Of a stretch of DNA of 64,000 bases, positions 8,540 to 16,071 are shown piece after piece. The position numbers and the translations under genes are program-made. Where the stretch lies: contig JACZKS010000089.1 of assembly GCA_014859895.1 (NCBI GenBank), positions 1-64,000 on the forward strand. Reading direction: 5' to 3'. A model generated the notes under the pieces. It was not told the DNA's origin, ran no database searches, and saw only the letters and a list, made by a program, of their open reading frames with translations. The stretch is from Rhodospirillales bacterium (GTDB taxonomy: Bacteria; Pseudomonadota; Alphaproteobacteria; Rhodospirillales; Shumkoniaceae). The first letter of the stretch is position 1. Every line of letters starts with the position of its first letter.

Positions 8540-8791
8540 TCAGTCCAGGTCTTTCTTGCGGCGGAAGAACTCGTCGCGGTCGATGCGGCCGCTGGCGTAT
8601 TCCTGGCCGAGGGTGGCCAGCGCCGCCTCGCGGGCCGGATTGCTGCGCCAGCCGCGGATCAGGTGGACCAGGGCGAATGCGATGAGGGCGAGGAACAGCA
8701 GCCACAGGATGCCGTGAAAACCCATGAACCACGGCCAGCCGCCGCCGTCCCAACCCATCATGTTCCAGTGATTGAAGCCGTTGTTCCACAT
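8540..8791 (-). CDS. Small SHOCT-domain membrane protein
   Basis: An 83-residue protein. The N-terminal 20 residues are rich in Met, Trp, His and Asn; one transmembrane helix follows (GILWLLFLALIAFALVHLI); the C-terminal 30 residues form a SHOCT motif ending in YASGRIDRDEFFRRKKDL. SHOCT domains are short oligomerisation or tether modules at protein termini. An excellent ribosome site (AGGAGA, 5 bp before the ATG) supports the call. It lies downstream of the Met-rich secreted protein in the same direction, with 84 bp between them, and both are probably controlled by the divergent two-component system. Proteins of this build are common near copper-resistance genes. Confidence 0.8.
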   Translation of the reverse strand: MWNNGFNHWNMMGWDGGGWPWFMGFHGILWLLFLALIAFALVHLIRGWRSNPAREAALATLGQEYASGRIDRDEFFRRKKDLD

Positions 8792-8875
8792 GGTTTATCT
8801 CCTGGAGGCAGGGAAGGGACGTGGGCGGCCGACCGAGGGGGGCGGCCGGCCGCCCGGGGAGCGTGCGGGATGCGC

Positions 8876-9340
8876 TTACCGCACGGGACGTATGAAGCCG
8901 GTCTTGGCGTCGATCTCCAGCTTTTCCACCAGCGAGTTGTCGAGCGTGACGATCTCGGCGGTAAAGGCGGCGTCGCCCTTGGCCTCGACCTTGCCGACCT
9001 TGAGGCGGTCATTGCCCATCCAGGCCAGACGTTGCTGGACGACTTTCTGGGCGCCGTCGAGGGTCAGCGGTTCGGCGTTGGCGGTGGCGGCCAGGCCGGG
9101 ACAGGGAACGTTGGTTCCGGCGGCGCCCATCATGGCGGGACCCATGCCTCCGCCCATCATCATGGTCATCATCGCGGGGTTCATCATGCCGGCGCCGGGG
9201 CCGTAGCCACCGCCCATCATGCCGGGACCCCAACCGGGCCGGGCCGGGCTGTCGGCGGGCTCCGCCAGGGTGACGGTGGCGCCAAGGGCGGTGAGTCCCA
9301 GCGTGGCGACGGTGGCAAGAGCGATCAGGGAGCGTTTCAT
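8876..9340 (-). CDS. Secreted Met-rich PepSY-like protein
   Basis: A 154-residue exported protein. Residues 1-26 are a signal peptide ending near ATVTLAEP. Residues about 38-75 form a low-complexity Gly/Met segment (pieces such as PGMMGGGYG, MTMMMGGGMG) with some 15 methionines. The C-terminal 65 residues resemble a PepSY-type domain (AQKVVQQRLAWMG through EKLEIDAKTGFIRPVR). Met-rich clusters in periplasmic proteins typically bind Cu(I) or Ag(I). Divergent transcription from an OmpR/kinase pair whose sensor loop also carries a Met/His cluster suggests a copper-responsive unit; this is inference from composition and context. Confidence 0.75.
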   Translation of the reverse strand: MKRSLIALATVATLGLTALGATVTLAEPADSPARPGWGPGMMGGGYGPGAGMMNPAMMTMMMGGGMGPAMMGAAGTNVPCPGLAATANAEPLTLDGAQKVVQQRLAWMGNDRLKVGKVEAKGDAAFTAEIVTLDNSLVEKLEIDAKTGFIRPVR

Positions 9341-9404
9341 GGTTCGAGGCCTTTCTTTCTTCCAGAGGATGTCGTTGCCCCTGATGTAGCCGACGGCTGT
9401 AACC

Positions 9405-9478
9405 CAAGTGTGTCGGCGAAGCCCTCATTGGTAACAAGGTTTGCCGGGACCACGCGTTGCCACACTTTGTCACACTTT
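9405..9478. promoter_or_regulatory. CACACTT repeats in divergent promoter region
   Basis: In the 177-bp gap between the Met-rich protein and the OmpR-type regulator, CACACTTT occurs at 9461-9468 and again at 9471-9478, exactly 10 bp apart, and the inverted form CAAGTGTG lies at 9405-9412. OmpR-class regulators bind tandem half-sites spaced 10-11 bp, so these are good candidates for the binding site of the adjacent regulator, controlling both directions and autoregulating. Confidence 0.5.
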
Positions 9479-9517
9479 TTTCGCGGAAGACGGGTAGGTC
9501 ACCCCTATAATCCGGCC

Positions 9518-10237
9518 ATGAGCGAAGCACCTCACATTCTGGTCGTCGACGACAACCGCGAAATCCGCGACCTGCTGGCCAAGTTCATGGCCAAGCACGA
9601 GTTCCGCGTCAGTACCGCCGAGGATGGCAAGGCCATGCGGCGGGTGCTGGAGACGAGCCGCATCGACCTCGTCATCCTCGACCTCATGCTGCCGGGCGAA
9701 GATGGGTTGGTTCTGTGCCGCGAACTGAGGGCGCGCTCGAACATCCCGATCGTCATGCTGACTGCCATGGGCGAGGAAACCGACCGCATCGTCGGCCTCG
9801 AGATGGGGGCCGACGACTACGTGCCGAAGCCTTTCAACCCGCGCGAACTGCTGGCCCGCGTCAAGGCGGTGCTGCGCCGTGCCCAGTCCCTGCCCGAACA
9901 GGGCAAGGCGCCCGAGCAGAGCGTTCTTCGTTTCGCCGGCTGGACCTTCGATTTGGCTAGGCGCGAGATCGTGTCGGAGGACGGGGTGGCGGTGCCGCTC
10001 AGCACCGGCGAATTCGACCTGCTGGCGACCTTCGTCAGCCACCCGCGCCACGTGCTCAGCCGCGATCAGCTTCTGGACCTGACCCGCGGGCGCGAGGCGG
10101 CGCCGTTCGACCGCAGCATCGACACTCAGGTCAGCCGCCTGCGCCGCAAGATCGAAAAGGACGCCAAGGACCCGCAGATCATCAAGACGGTGTGGGGTGG
10201 CGGCTACGTGTTCACGCCGGAAGTGAGCGGGGAATGA
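9518..10237 (+). CDS. OmpR-family response regulator
   Basis: A 239-residue regulator with an N-terminal receiver domain (acidic pair D11-D12, phospho-acceptor Asp55 in VILDLMLPGEDG, Lys in PKPFNPREL) and a C-terminal winged-helix DNA-binding domain (about residues 135-235, ending VWGGGYVFTPE). It overlaps the kinase gene by 4 bp (ATGA), so the pair is translationally coupled. It is divergent from the secreted Met-rich protein and is likely to control it. No -35/-10 boxes are convincing upstream, but candidate tandem binding sites lie at 9461-9478. The ATG at 9518 is the first start that gives a standard receiver-domain N-terminus. Confidence 0.95.
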   Translation: MSEAPHILVVDDNREIRDLLAKFMAKHEFRVSTAEDGKAMRRVLETSRIDLVILDLMLPGEDGLVLCRELRARSNIPIVMLTAMGEETDRIVGLEMGADDYVPKPFNPRELLARVKAVLRRAQSLPEQGKAPEQSVLRFAGWTFDLARREIVSEDGVAVPLSTGEFDLLATFVSHPRHVLSRDQLLDLTRGREAAPFDRSIDTQVSRLRRKIEKDAKDPQIIKTVWGGGYVFTPEVSGE

Positions 10238-11640
10238 GGCGCCTCTTCCCCAAAAGCTTCTTCGGCCAGACCGTGCTCGTGCTGCTGGTCGGGCTGACGA
10301 TATCGCATCTAGTCAGCATGGCCATCTATTCGAGCGACCGCACGGAGATCCTGGCGCTTTCCGGCGGTGAGGAGACGGCCCGGCGCATCGCCGCCATCGC
10401 CCGCCTGGTCGACCAGGTGCCGCCCGAGTGGCGGGGCCGCATCCTGGAAACCGTGCAGAGCCCGACCTTGCGCGTTACGCTGACTGGCAACAGCGGGCTC
10501 GTCCCCGAAACCGCCGAGGACTGGCGTGGCGGCCTTATCCGGCGCTTCCTGGCCCGCGAGATCCAGGCGGCCGAGGGCGACGTCATCATCCGCCTGGAGG
10601 GACCCCCGGAACCGCCGCGCGGGCAGCCGGGCATGATGATGGGGCCCTTGCAGCGACACATGCACATGGGCTGGTTCTCCACCGGCATGGTCGAGGACTG
10701 GCCGGTCGGGGCCGCGCTTCGCGCCTCGGTGCGCCTCGGCGATGGCCAGTGGCTCACTTTCGGGGCGGCAATTCCCGACCCGCCGCACCTGTGGTCGGCG
10801 CCGGCCGTTCTTTCCTTGGGTCTGATGATCGTCACCGTCATTGTCTTCTCGTTGTGGGCGGTTCGCCGGCTGACCGGCCCGATCCGTACCTTCGCCGAGG
10901 CGGCCGACCGACTGGGCCGTGACGTCAAGGCGCCGCCGCTCGCCGAAACCGGGCCGATCGAAATCCGCCGGGCGACGCGCGCCTTCAACGGTATGCAGGC
11001 CCGCTTGCGTCGTCTGGTCGAGAACCGCACCCGCATGCTGGCGGCCGTTTCGCACGACCTGCGCACGCCGATCACCCAGCTTAGGCTGCGCGCCGAATTC
11101 ATCGAGGACGCCGAGGAGCAGGCAAAAACCCTGGCGACGTTGAAGGAGATGGAGGCGATGATCGCCTCGACGCTGACCTTCGCCAGGGACGACGCCCTCA
11201 CCGAGGCGCCGCGTATGGTGGACCTTGTGGCCCTGGTCGAGAGCCTATGTGACGATCTGGCCGACGCCGGCAAGCCGGTCTCCTTCGCGGCGGCCGAGAA
11301 GGTTGCCGTGGCTTGCCGGCCGGCGGCGCTGAAGCGGGCGGTGGCGAACCTGATCGAGAATGCGGTGAAATACGGCGGGGCCGCCCGCGTGTCCGTCGGC
11401 GCCGACGCCGGGGATGTACGCATCGTCATCGAGGACGACGGCCCCGGCATTCCACCCGATGAACTGGAAAACGTGTTCGCGCCGTTCTACCGGGTCGAGA
11501 AGTCGCGAGGTGCCGGCCCCGGCGGTGTCGGCCTGGGTCTCAGCATCGTTCGGGCCGTTGCCGACGCCCATGGCGGCCATGTCCGGCTCGAAAACCGCGA
11601 CGGCGGCGGCCTCAGCGCCATCCTCGAATTCCCACGATGA
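10234..11640 (+). CDS. Sensor histidine kinase with Met/His-rich periplasmic loop
   Basis: A 468-residue membrane kinase: TM1 (about residues 10-30), a periplasmic domain to about residue 185, TM2 (about 186-208), HAMP, a HisKA dimerisation helix with H-box AAVSHDLRTP (phospho-acceptor His274) and an HATPase domain with N-box NLIENAVKYG and G-boxes DDGPGIP and GVGLGLSI. Near residues 134-148 the periplasmic loop carries MMMG and HMHMGW clusters, soft-metal ligands suited to Cu(I)/Ag(I). The kinase pairs with the overlapping OmpR regulator. The start chosen is the ATG that overlaps the regulator stop. Confidence 0.93.
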   Translation: MRRLFPKSFFGQTVLVLLVGLTISHLVSMAIYSSDRTEILALSGGEETARRIAAIARLVDQVPPEWRGRILETVQSPTLRVTLTGNSGLVPETAEDWRGGLIRRFLAREIQAAEGDVIIRLEGPPEPPRGQPGMMMGPLQRHMHMGWFSTGMVEDWPVGAALRASVRLGDGQWLTFGAAIPDPPHLWSAPAVLSLGLMIVTVIVFSLWAVRRLTGPIRTFAEAADRLGRDVKAPPLAETGPIEIRRATRAFNGMQARLRRLVENRTRMLAAVSHDLRTPITQLRLRAEFIEDAEEQAKTLATLKEMEAMIASTLTFARDDALTEAPRMVDLVALVESLCDDLADAGKPVSFAAAEKVAVACRPAALKRAVANLIENAVKYGGAARVSVGADAGDVRIVIEDDGPGIPPDELENVFAPFYRVEKSRGAGPGGVGLGLSIVRAVADAHGGHVRLENRDGGGLSAILEFPR

Positions 11641-11742
11641 GAAAGTCCCGGGCCGGAATGCCCCGGGTACGTTGCGGTCCGGCCCTCAACCTGCGAGACT
11701 CCTCTCCAACATCCATCCAATGAAACGAAAGAGGGAGGAGCC

Positions 11743-12039
11743 ATGCACGTTACGCTGGTTCATATCGAAGTGAAACCCGACCGGGTCGCCGATTTCATCG
11801 AGGCCAGCCGGGTCAATCACGTGGGCTCGATCGAGGAAGCCGGCAACCGCCGCTTCGACGTGCTCCAGGACGCGCGCGACCCGACCCGGTTTGTCCTTTA
11901 CGAGGCGTACATAACCGCCGAGCAGGCTGCCGCCCACAAGAAAACGCCGCATTATCTTCAGTGGCGCGACGCCGTTGCCGGCATGATGGCGAAGCCGCGC
12001 GAAGGCGTGCCCTACAACGGCCTGTTTCCCGTCGACTAG
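11743..12039 (+). CDS. Antibiotic biosynthesis monooxygenase (ABM) domain protein
   Basis: A 98-residue single-domain protein of the dimeric alpha+beta barrel fold. The pattern VTLVHIEVKPDRVADFIEA, RRFDVLQDARDPTRFVLYEAY and HKKTPHYLQWRD is typical of ABM/LsrG/YgiN-type proteins. LsrG in E. coli isomerises phosphorylated AI-2, while other relatives are quinone monooxygenases or have unknown small-molecule roles. It sits 3 bp upstream of the iron-type alcohol dehydrogenase, a pairing consistent with processing of a small oxygenated metabolite. A strong GGGAGGAG ribosome site precedes the ATG. Confidence 0.85.
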   Translation: MHVTLVHIEVKPDRVADFIEASRVNHVGSIEEAGNRRFDVLQDARDPTRFVLYEAYITAEQAAAHKKTPHYLQWRDAVAGMMAKPREGVPYNGLFPVD

Positions 12040-12042
12040 CCG

Positions 12043-13248
12043 ATGACCGGGATCGCGCCCTTCTCGATCGGGCGCCTGCCCAGGATCGTCTTCGGGGCAG
12101 GTGTCAGCGCCGGCATCGCCAAGGAGACGCGGGCCTTCGGCGCCCGCGCCCTGGTGGTGACCGGCCGCCGCTCCTTCCGCGAATCGCCCCGTTGGGCGGA
12201 TTTCGAGGAAGGTTGCCGGCAGGCCGGCCTTGAAATCGAGACCATGACCGTCGAGGACGAGCCGTCGCCGGAACTGATCGACGAAGCGGTGGCGCGTTTC
12301 TGTCCGGCCGGCATCGCGGCGGTCGTCGGCATCGGCGGCGGCAGCGCGCTCGACGCCGCCAAGGCCATCGCCGGCCTTGTCGTGCCGGGCAATTCGGTGA
12401 TGGATCACCTGGAAGGGGTCGGGCGCGGCGTGCCCTATGAAGGTCCCGCCCTGCCGTTCATTGCGGTGCCGACGACGGCCGGCACCGGCAGCGAGGCGAC
12501 CAAGAACGCGGTCTTGAGCCGGCGCGGGCCGAAAGGCTTCAAGAAATCGTTCCGCGACGAACAGCTCATGGCCCGCGTTGCCCTCGTCGACCCGGCGCTG
12601 CTGATCGGCTGTCCGGCCGCCCAGATAGCGGCCAACGGCATGGACGCGCTGACCCAGCTTCTCGAATCCTATGTGTCGCCGCGCGCCAATCCGATGACCG
12701 ACACGCTGGCCTGGTCGGGTATGCAGGCCTTCCGCAAGGGCTTCTTTGCCGCCTGGGAAAGGGCGGGCAGCACCGATTCCGCCGCCTGCATGGGCCGCTC
12801 CTGCGCGGCCTATGCCTCGCTGATGTCGGGCATCACGCTGGCCCAGACCGGGCTGGGGGTGGTCCATGGCCTGGCCTCGCCGCTCGGCGCCTTCCTGCCG
12901 ATCGCCCATGGCATCGCCTGCGGCACGCTGCTGGCGGTGGCCACCGAAATCAACATCCGGGCGCTCAGGCTGCGCGACCCCGGCGGTCCGGCGCTCGCCA
13001 AGTATGCCGAGGCCGGGCGGCTGCTCTCGGGGCGCGACGACCTGGAACCGCAACACACGCTGGATCTTCTGGTTGAAACCCTGTTCGAGTGGGGCGAGCG
13101 CCTGCAAATCCCCTCGCTCGGCGCGCTCGGTATGTCGAGGGCCGACGTGTCGCGCGTGGTGGGGGCCAGCGGCGGCACCAGCATGAAGACCAACCCGGTC
13201 ATGCTGGGCAACGACGAAATCGCCGAAATCCTCGAGCGGCGCCTGTAA
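12043..13248 (+). CDS. Iron-containing (group III) alcohol dehydrogenase
   Basis: A 401-residue group III dehydrogenase. The N-terminal nucleotide-binding half shows GIGGGSALDAAKAIA and PTTAGTGSEATKNAV. The C-terminal helical half shows NGMDALTQ and GVVHGLASPLGAFLPIAHG, giving the Asp and three His ligands for Fe2+ or another divalent metal. Group III members reduce small aldehydes or oxidise alcohols and hydroxy acids (lactaldehyde reductase, 1,3-propanediol or maleylacetate reductase types); the substrate cannot be fixed. It is encoded directly after the ABM protein and 100 bp before the lar genes, so a link to lactaldehyde/lactate metabolism is plausible but unproven. Confidence 0.9.
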   Translation: MTGIAPFSIGRLPRIVFGAGVSAGIAKETRAFGARALVVTGRRSFRESPRWADFEEGCRQAGLEIETMTVEDEPSPELIDEAVARFCPAGIAAVVGIGGGSALDAAKAIAGLVVPGNSVMDHLEGVGRGVPYEGPALPFIAVPTTAGTGSEATKNAVLSRRGPKGFKKSFRDEQLMARVALVDPALLIGCPAAQIAANGMDALTQLLESYVSPRANPMTDTLAWSGMQAFRKGFFAAWERAGSTDSAACMGRSCAAYASLMSGITLAQTGLGVVHGLASPLGAFLPIAHGIACGTLLAVATEINIRALRLRDPGGPALAKYAEAGRLLSGRDDLEPQHTLDLLVETLFEWGERLQIPSLGALGMSRADVSRVVGASGGTSMKTNPVMLGNDEIAEILERRL

Positions 13249-13265
13249 TTTCGGGGAGATAAAGT

Positions 13266-13348
13266 CGTTGCCCTCGGTTGGGCAACCGGGGTAGGAGAAG
13301 CCCGGTGCCGTCGGGCGCCCGACGGCGTGGTTTTCAGGAGGTCGCTGC
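13266..13348 (+). promoter_or_regulatory. Structured leader between alcohol dehydrogenase and larC
   Basis: The 100-bp gap can fold into at least two strong hairpins: an 8-bp stem at 13272-13291 around a GGGC loop, and a perfect 20-bp palindrome at 13307-13326 (GCCGTCGGGC plus its complement). A 5-bp CCGGG/CCCGG stem (13286-13305) competes with the first. The second stem is followed by GTGGTTTTC, so it could act as a weak terminator for the upstream gene; the AGGAGG of larC begins 10 bp later. It could equally be a regulatory leader. No known riboswitch consensus was recognised. Confidence 0.45.
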
Positions 13349-14563
13349 GTGCACGTTCATCTGGACGCCATAGGCGGCGTCGCTGGCGATATGTTCCTGG
13401 CCGCCATGCTGGACGCTCGGCCGGATCTGGTGGGCGGCACACTCAAGGCCATCCGCGCCGCCGGCCTGCCGAAGGGATGGACGGCCGAGGCCGTCGACCA
13501 CCTTGCCGATGGGCTGACCGGCCGGCGATTCTACGTTGTGCCGCCGGCGCATGGCGTTTCCCATCACCACCCGCACGAACACCATCATCACGTCGCCTTT
13601 AGAGACATCCGGGCGATGTTTGAAAAGAGCGCGCTCGATAGTGGCGTCAAGGCGCGCGCCATCGCCATTTTCCGGCTGCTGGCCGAAGCCGAGGGAGCTG
13701 TCCACGGCCAGGAACCCGAGGACGTGCATTTCCACGAGGTGGCCGACTGGGATTCGGTGGCCGACATCGTGGGCGCGGCTTTCGTCATCGAGGCGCTGGG
13801 CGGCGCCACCTGGTCGGTCTCGGCCTTGCCCTTGGGCGGCGGCCGCGTCAAGACGGCGCACGGCATGCTGCCGGTGCCGGCACCGGCCACGGCGCGCCTT
13901 CTCGAAGGCTTCGAGATGCTGGACGACGGCATCGCCGGCGAACGCATCACGCCGACCGGGGCGGTCATCCTGAAAGCCCTGGCGCCGACCCGCCGGCGGC
14001 CGACCGGGGCCGTCCTGGCGGCCAGCGGCACCGGCTTTGGCGCGCGCACTCTGCCGGGCCTGCCCAACATCCTGCGCGCCCTGCTGTTCGAAACGGGCGC
14101 CGCAGAAACGACCCCCGGCCGGGAAAGCGAGGTGGCGGTCATCGCGTTTGAGGTCGACGACCAGACGCCCGAGGACTTGGCGGCCGGGCTTGACAAGCTG
14201 CGCGCCGAGGCCGACGTCTTGGACGTGACCCAGGCGGCGGTTTTCGGCAAGAAGGGGCGGCTGATGATGGCCGTCCAGCTTCTGTGCCGGGCGCCGGCCG
14301 TCGAACGGGTGGCGGCGGCCTGCTTCGCCGAGACGACGACCATCGGCCTGCGCTGGCATCTGGCCCGCCGCTTCGAACTGGATCGCCGGGCGGTGACGGC
14401 GGGGGGCGTCCGGGTGAAGGTGGTTTCGCGCCCCGGAAGCGGAGCGACGGCCAAGGCCGAGATGGACGACATCCGCGAGGTTCCCGGCGGTCAGGCGGGG
14501 CGGGCCGCGGCCCGCGGCGCCGCCGAAGCGGGCGCCTTGCGCGACAAGAAGACGAAAGATTGA
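13349..14563 (+). CDS. larC: LarC, nickel-insertion protein for NPN cofactor
   Basis: A 404-residue LarC (formerly DUF111). It starts with HLDAIGGVAGDMFLAAMLD, has a His-rich insert (SHHHPHEHHHH region, about residues 70-85) suited to nickel handling, and continues with EDVHFHEVADWDSVADIVG and PLGGGRVKTAHG. LarC is a CTP-dependent cyclometallase that inserts Ni into the pincer nucleotide used by LarA-type racemases. In Lactobacillus plantarum it is made through a programmed frameshift (LarC1/LarC2); here it is one continuous frame. The GTG start at 13349 is supported by AGGAGG 7 bp upstream. It is the first gene of larC-larE-larB. Confidence 0.93.
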   Translation: MHVHLDAIGGVAGDMFLAAMLDARPDLVGGTLKAIRAAGLPKGWTAEAVDHLADGLTGRRFYVVPPAHGVSHHHPHEHHHHVAFRDIRAMFEKSALDSGVKARAIAIFRLLAEAEGAVHGQEPEDVHFHEVADWDSVADIVGAAFVIEALGGATWSVSALPLGGGRVKTAHGMLPVPAPATARLLEGFEMLDDGIAGERITPTGAVILKALAPTRRRPTGAVLAASGTGFGARTLPGLPNILRALLFETGAAETTPGRESEVAVIAFEVDDQTPEDLAAGLDKLRAEADVLDVTQAAVFGKKGRLMMAVQLLCRAPAVERVAAACFAETTTIGLRWHLARRFELDRRAVTAGGVRVKVVSRPGSGATAKAEMDDIREVPGGQAGRAAARGAAEAGALRDKKTKD

Positions 14564-14569
14564 CGACGC

Positions 14570-15403
14570 ATGAAAGATTTTGAAGCCACTCCGCTGGAAG
14601 TCCTCAACGCGACGCTCGATTCCATGGGCCCCATCGCCGTCGCCGTCAGCGGCGGCGTCGACAGCCTGACGCTGGCCCAGGCCGCCCACCGGCGGCTGGG
14701 AGCGGGGGTCGAGATGATCCACGCCACCTCGCCGGCGGTGCCGGCCGAGGCGACGGCCCGGACCCGCGCCCTGGCGGAACGCGAGGGCTGGACACTCAAG
14801 GTGATCGATGCCGGCGAGTTTGCCGACAAGGACTACCTGGCCAACCCCGTCAACCGCTGCTTCTTCTGCAAGTCGTCGCTCTACCGCAGCCTGGCGGCGA
14901 TGACCGAGCGCCAGGTGGTGTCGGGGGCCAATACCGATGATTTGGGCGATTACCGCCCCGGCATGCAGGCGGCAGCCGAGCGCGGCGTGCGCCACCCCTT
15001 CATCGAGGCCGGTATCGACAAGGCGGGCATTCGGGCGGTGGCCCGCACCCTGGGCCTCGACGGTATCGCCGAGCTGCCGGCCTCGCCCTGCCTGTCGAGC
15101 CGCATCGAGACCGGCATCCCGGTGACGCCGGAGGTGCTGGATTTCGTTCATGCCGTGGAAAGCCGCATCAGCGGCTGGCTGGCCGGCCGCGGCGGCTTCC
15201 CGGGCGCGGTACGCTGCCGCATCCGCCACGACGGTCCGGCGGTCGAACTCGATGCCGCCAGCCTTGCCATGGTGCTGGCTCCCGAGGCCGATGCCCTGCG
15301 CGGCGAGATGGCCGATCTGGCGGCGTCACGCGGCTACGGCGCCGATCTGCCGTTCGGGCCCTATCGCATGGGCAGCGCCTTCCTTAGGGCCGAAAGCGCA
15401 TGA
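14570..15403 (+). CDS. larE: LarE, sulfur transferase for NPN cofactor synthesis
   Basis: A 277-residue PP-loop ATPase (AVSGGVDSLTLA, residues 25-36). LarE adenylates the carboxyl groups of the nicotinate-derived precursor and donates sulfur. The L. plantarum enzyme sacrifices one cysteine, equivalent to Cys174 in SPCLSSR here. This protein also has Cys97 and Cys100 in RCFFCKSSLYR, giving the three-cysteine set of LarE proteins (for example from Thermotoga) that bind a [4Fe-4S] cluster and can act catalytically. It lies 6 bp after larC and overlaps larB by 4 bp. Function is secure; cluster binding is inferred from the cysteine pattern. Confidence 0.94.
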   Translation: MKDFEATPLEVLNATLDSMGPIAVAVSGGVDSLTLAQAAHRRLGAGVEMIHATSPAVPAEATARTRALAEREGWTLKVIDAGEFADKDYLANPVNRCFFCKSSLYRSLAAMTERQVVSGANTDDLGDYRPGMQAAAERGVRHPFIEAGIDKAGIRAVARTLGLDGIAELPASPCLSSRIETGIPVTPEVLDFVHAVESRISGWLAGRGGFPGAVRCRIRHDGPAVELDAASLAMVLAPEADALRGEMADLAASRGYGADLPFGPYRMGSAFLRAESA

Positions 15404-16071
15404 GCCCGGAATCCGTATGGGACGCGGCCCGGCGGGCCCGCATCGGCTTGGCCGAAGCCATCCTCTGCGAGGGCAAGACGCCGGGCCAGATCGCCGCGAT
15501 TTGCGCGGTGGCCACCAAGGATGACCGGCATCCGTTGCTGCTGACGCGACTCGAATCGACGGTGTTCGCGGCGCTGCCACCCGAGGTGCGCTGTGAAGCC
15601 GATTACGACGCGCTTTCCAGGACCGCCCTTCTCGGCCGCATGCCGGTGCCGGGGGAAGCAGCCCGCATCGCCGTGGTGACGGCCGGTACGTCGGACGTCG
15701 GGGTCGCCCGCGAAGCGGTGCGTACCTTAGCCGCCTATGGCGAAACGGCGACCGAGTGGGCCGACATCGGGGTTGCCGGCCTGTGGCGGTTGTTGGAACG
15801 GCTCGAGGAACTCAAACGCTTCGCTGTCGTCATCGTGGTGGCCGGCATGGATGGCGCCCTCTTCTCGGTGATCGGCGGCCTGCTGCCGGGCGCCATCATC
15901 GCGGTGCCGACCTCCACCGGCTACGGGATGTCGGCCAAGGGCGAAACGGCGCTACACGCGGCGCTCGCCAGTTGCGCGCCGGGCATCCTGGTGACCAACA
16001 TCGACAACGGCTACGGCGCCGCCTGCGCCGCCCTCAGAATCCTCAGAGCCGCGCGCCAGGCCGATCTTTAG
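15400..16071 (+). CDS. larB: LarB, NaAD carboxylase/hydrolase
   Basis: A 223-residue PurE-like protein. LarB carboxylates the pyridinium ring of nicotinic acid adenine dinucleotide and hydrolyses it, the first step of nickel-pincer nucleotide synthesis. The family signature AVPTSTGYGMSAKGETALHAALASCAPG is split over about residues 167-195, with the cysteine (ASCAPG) that forms a covalent adduct with substrate in the characterised enzyme. AGTSDVGVA and VVVAGMDGALFSVIGGL are further PurE-like turns. The ATG overlaps the larE stop. The 3' end overlaps the convergent larA gene by 29 bp. Confidence 0.94.
   Translation: MSPESVWDAARRARIGLAEAILCEGKTPGQIAAICAVATKDDRHPLLLTRLESTVFAALPPEVRCEADYDALSRTALLGRMPVPGEAARIAVVTAGTSDVGVAREAVRTLAAYGETATEWADIGVAGLWRLLERLEELKRFAVVIVVAGMDGALFSVIGGLLPGAIIAVPTSTGYGMSAKGETALHAALASCAPGILVTNIDNGYGAACAALRILRAARQADL

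Noticed and set aside
13266-13348. Known cobalamin or NiCo riboswitch upstream of larC
   Set aside because: The conserved blocks of those classes could not be recognised; only generic hairpins are seen.
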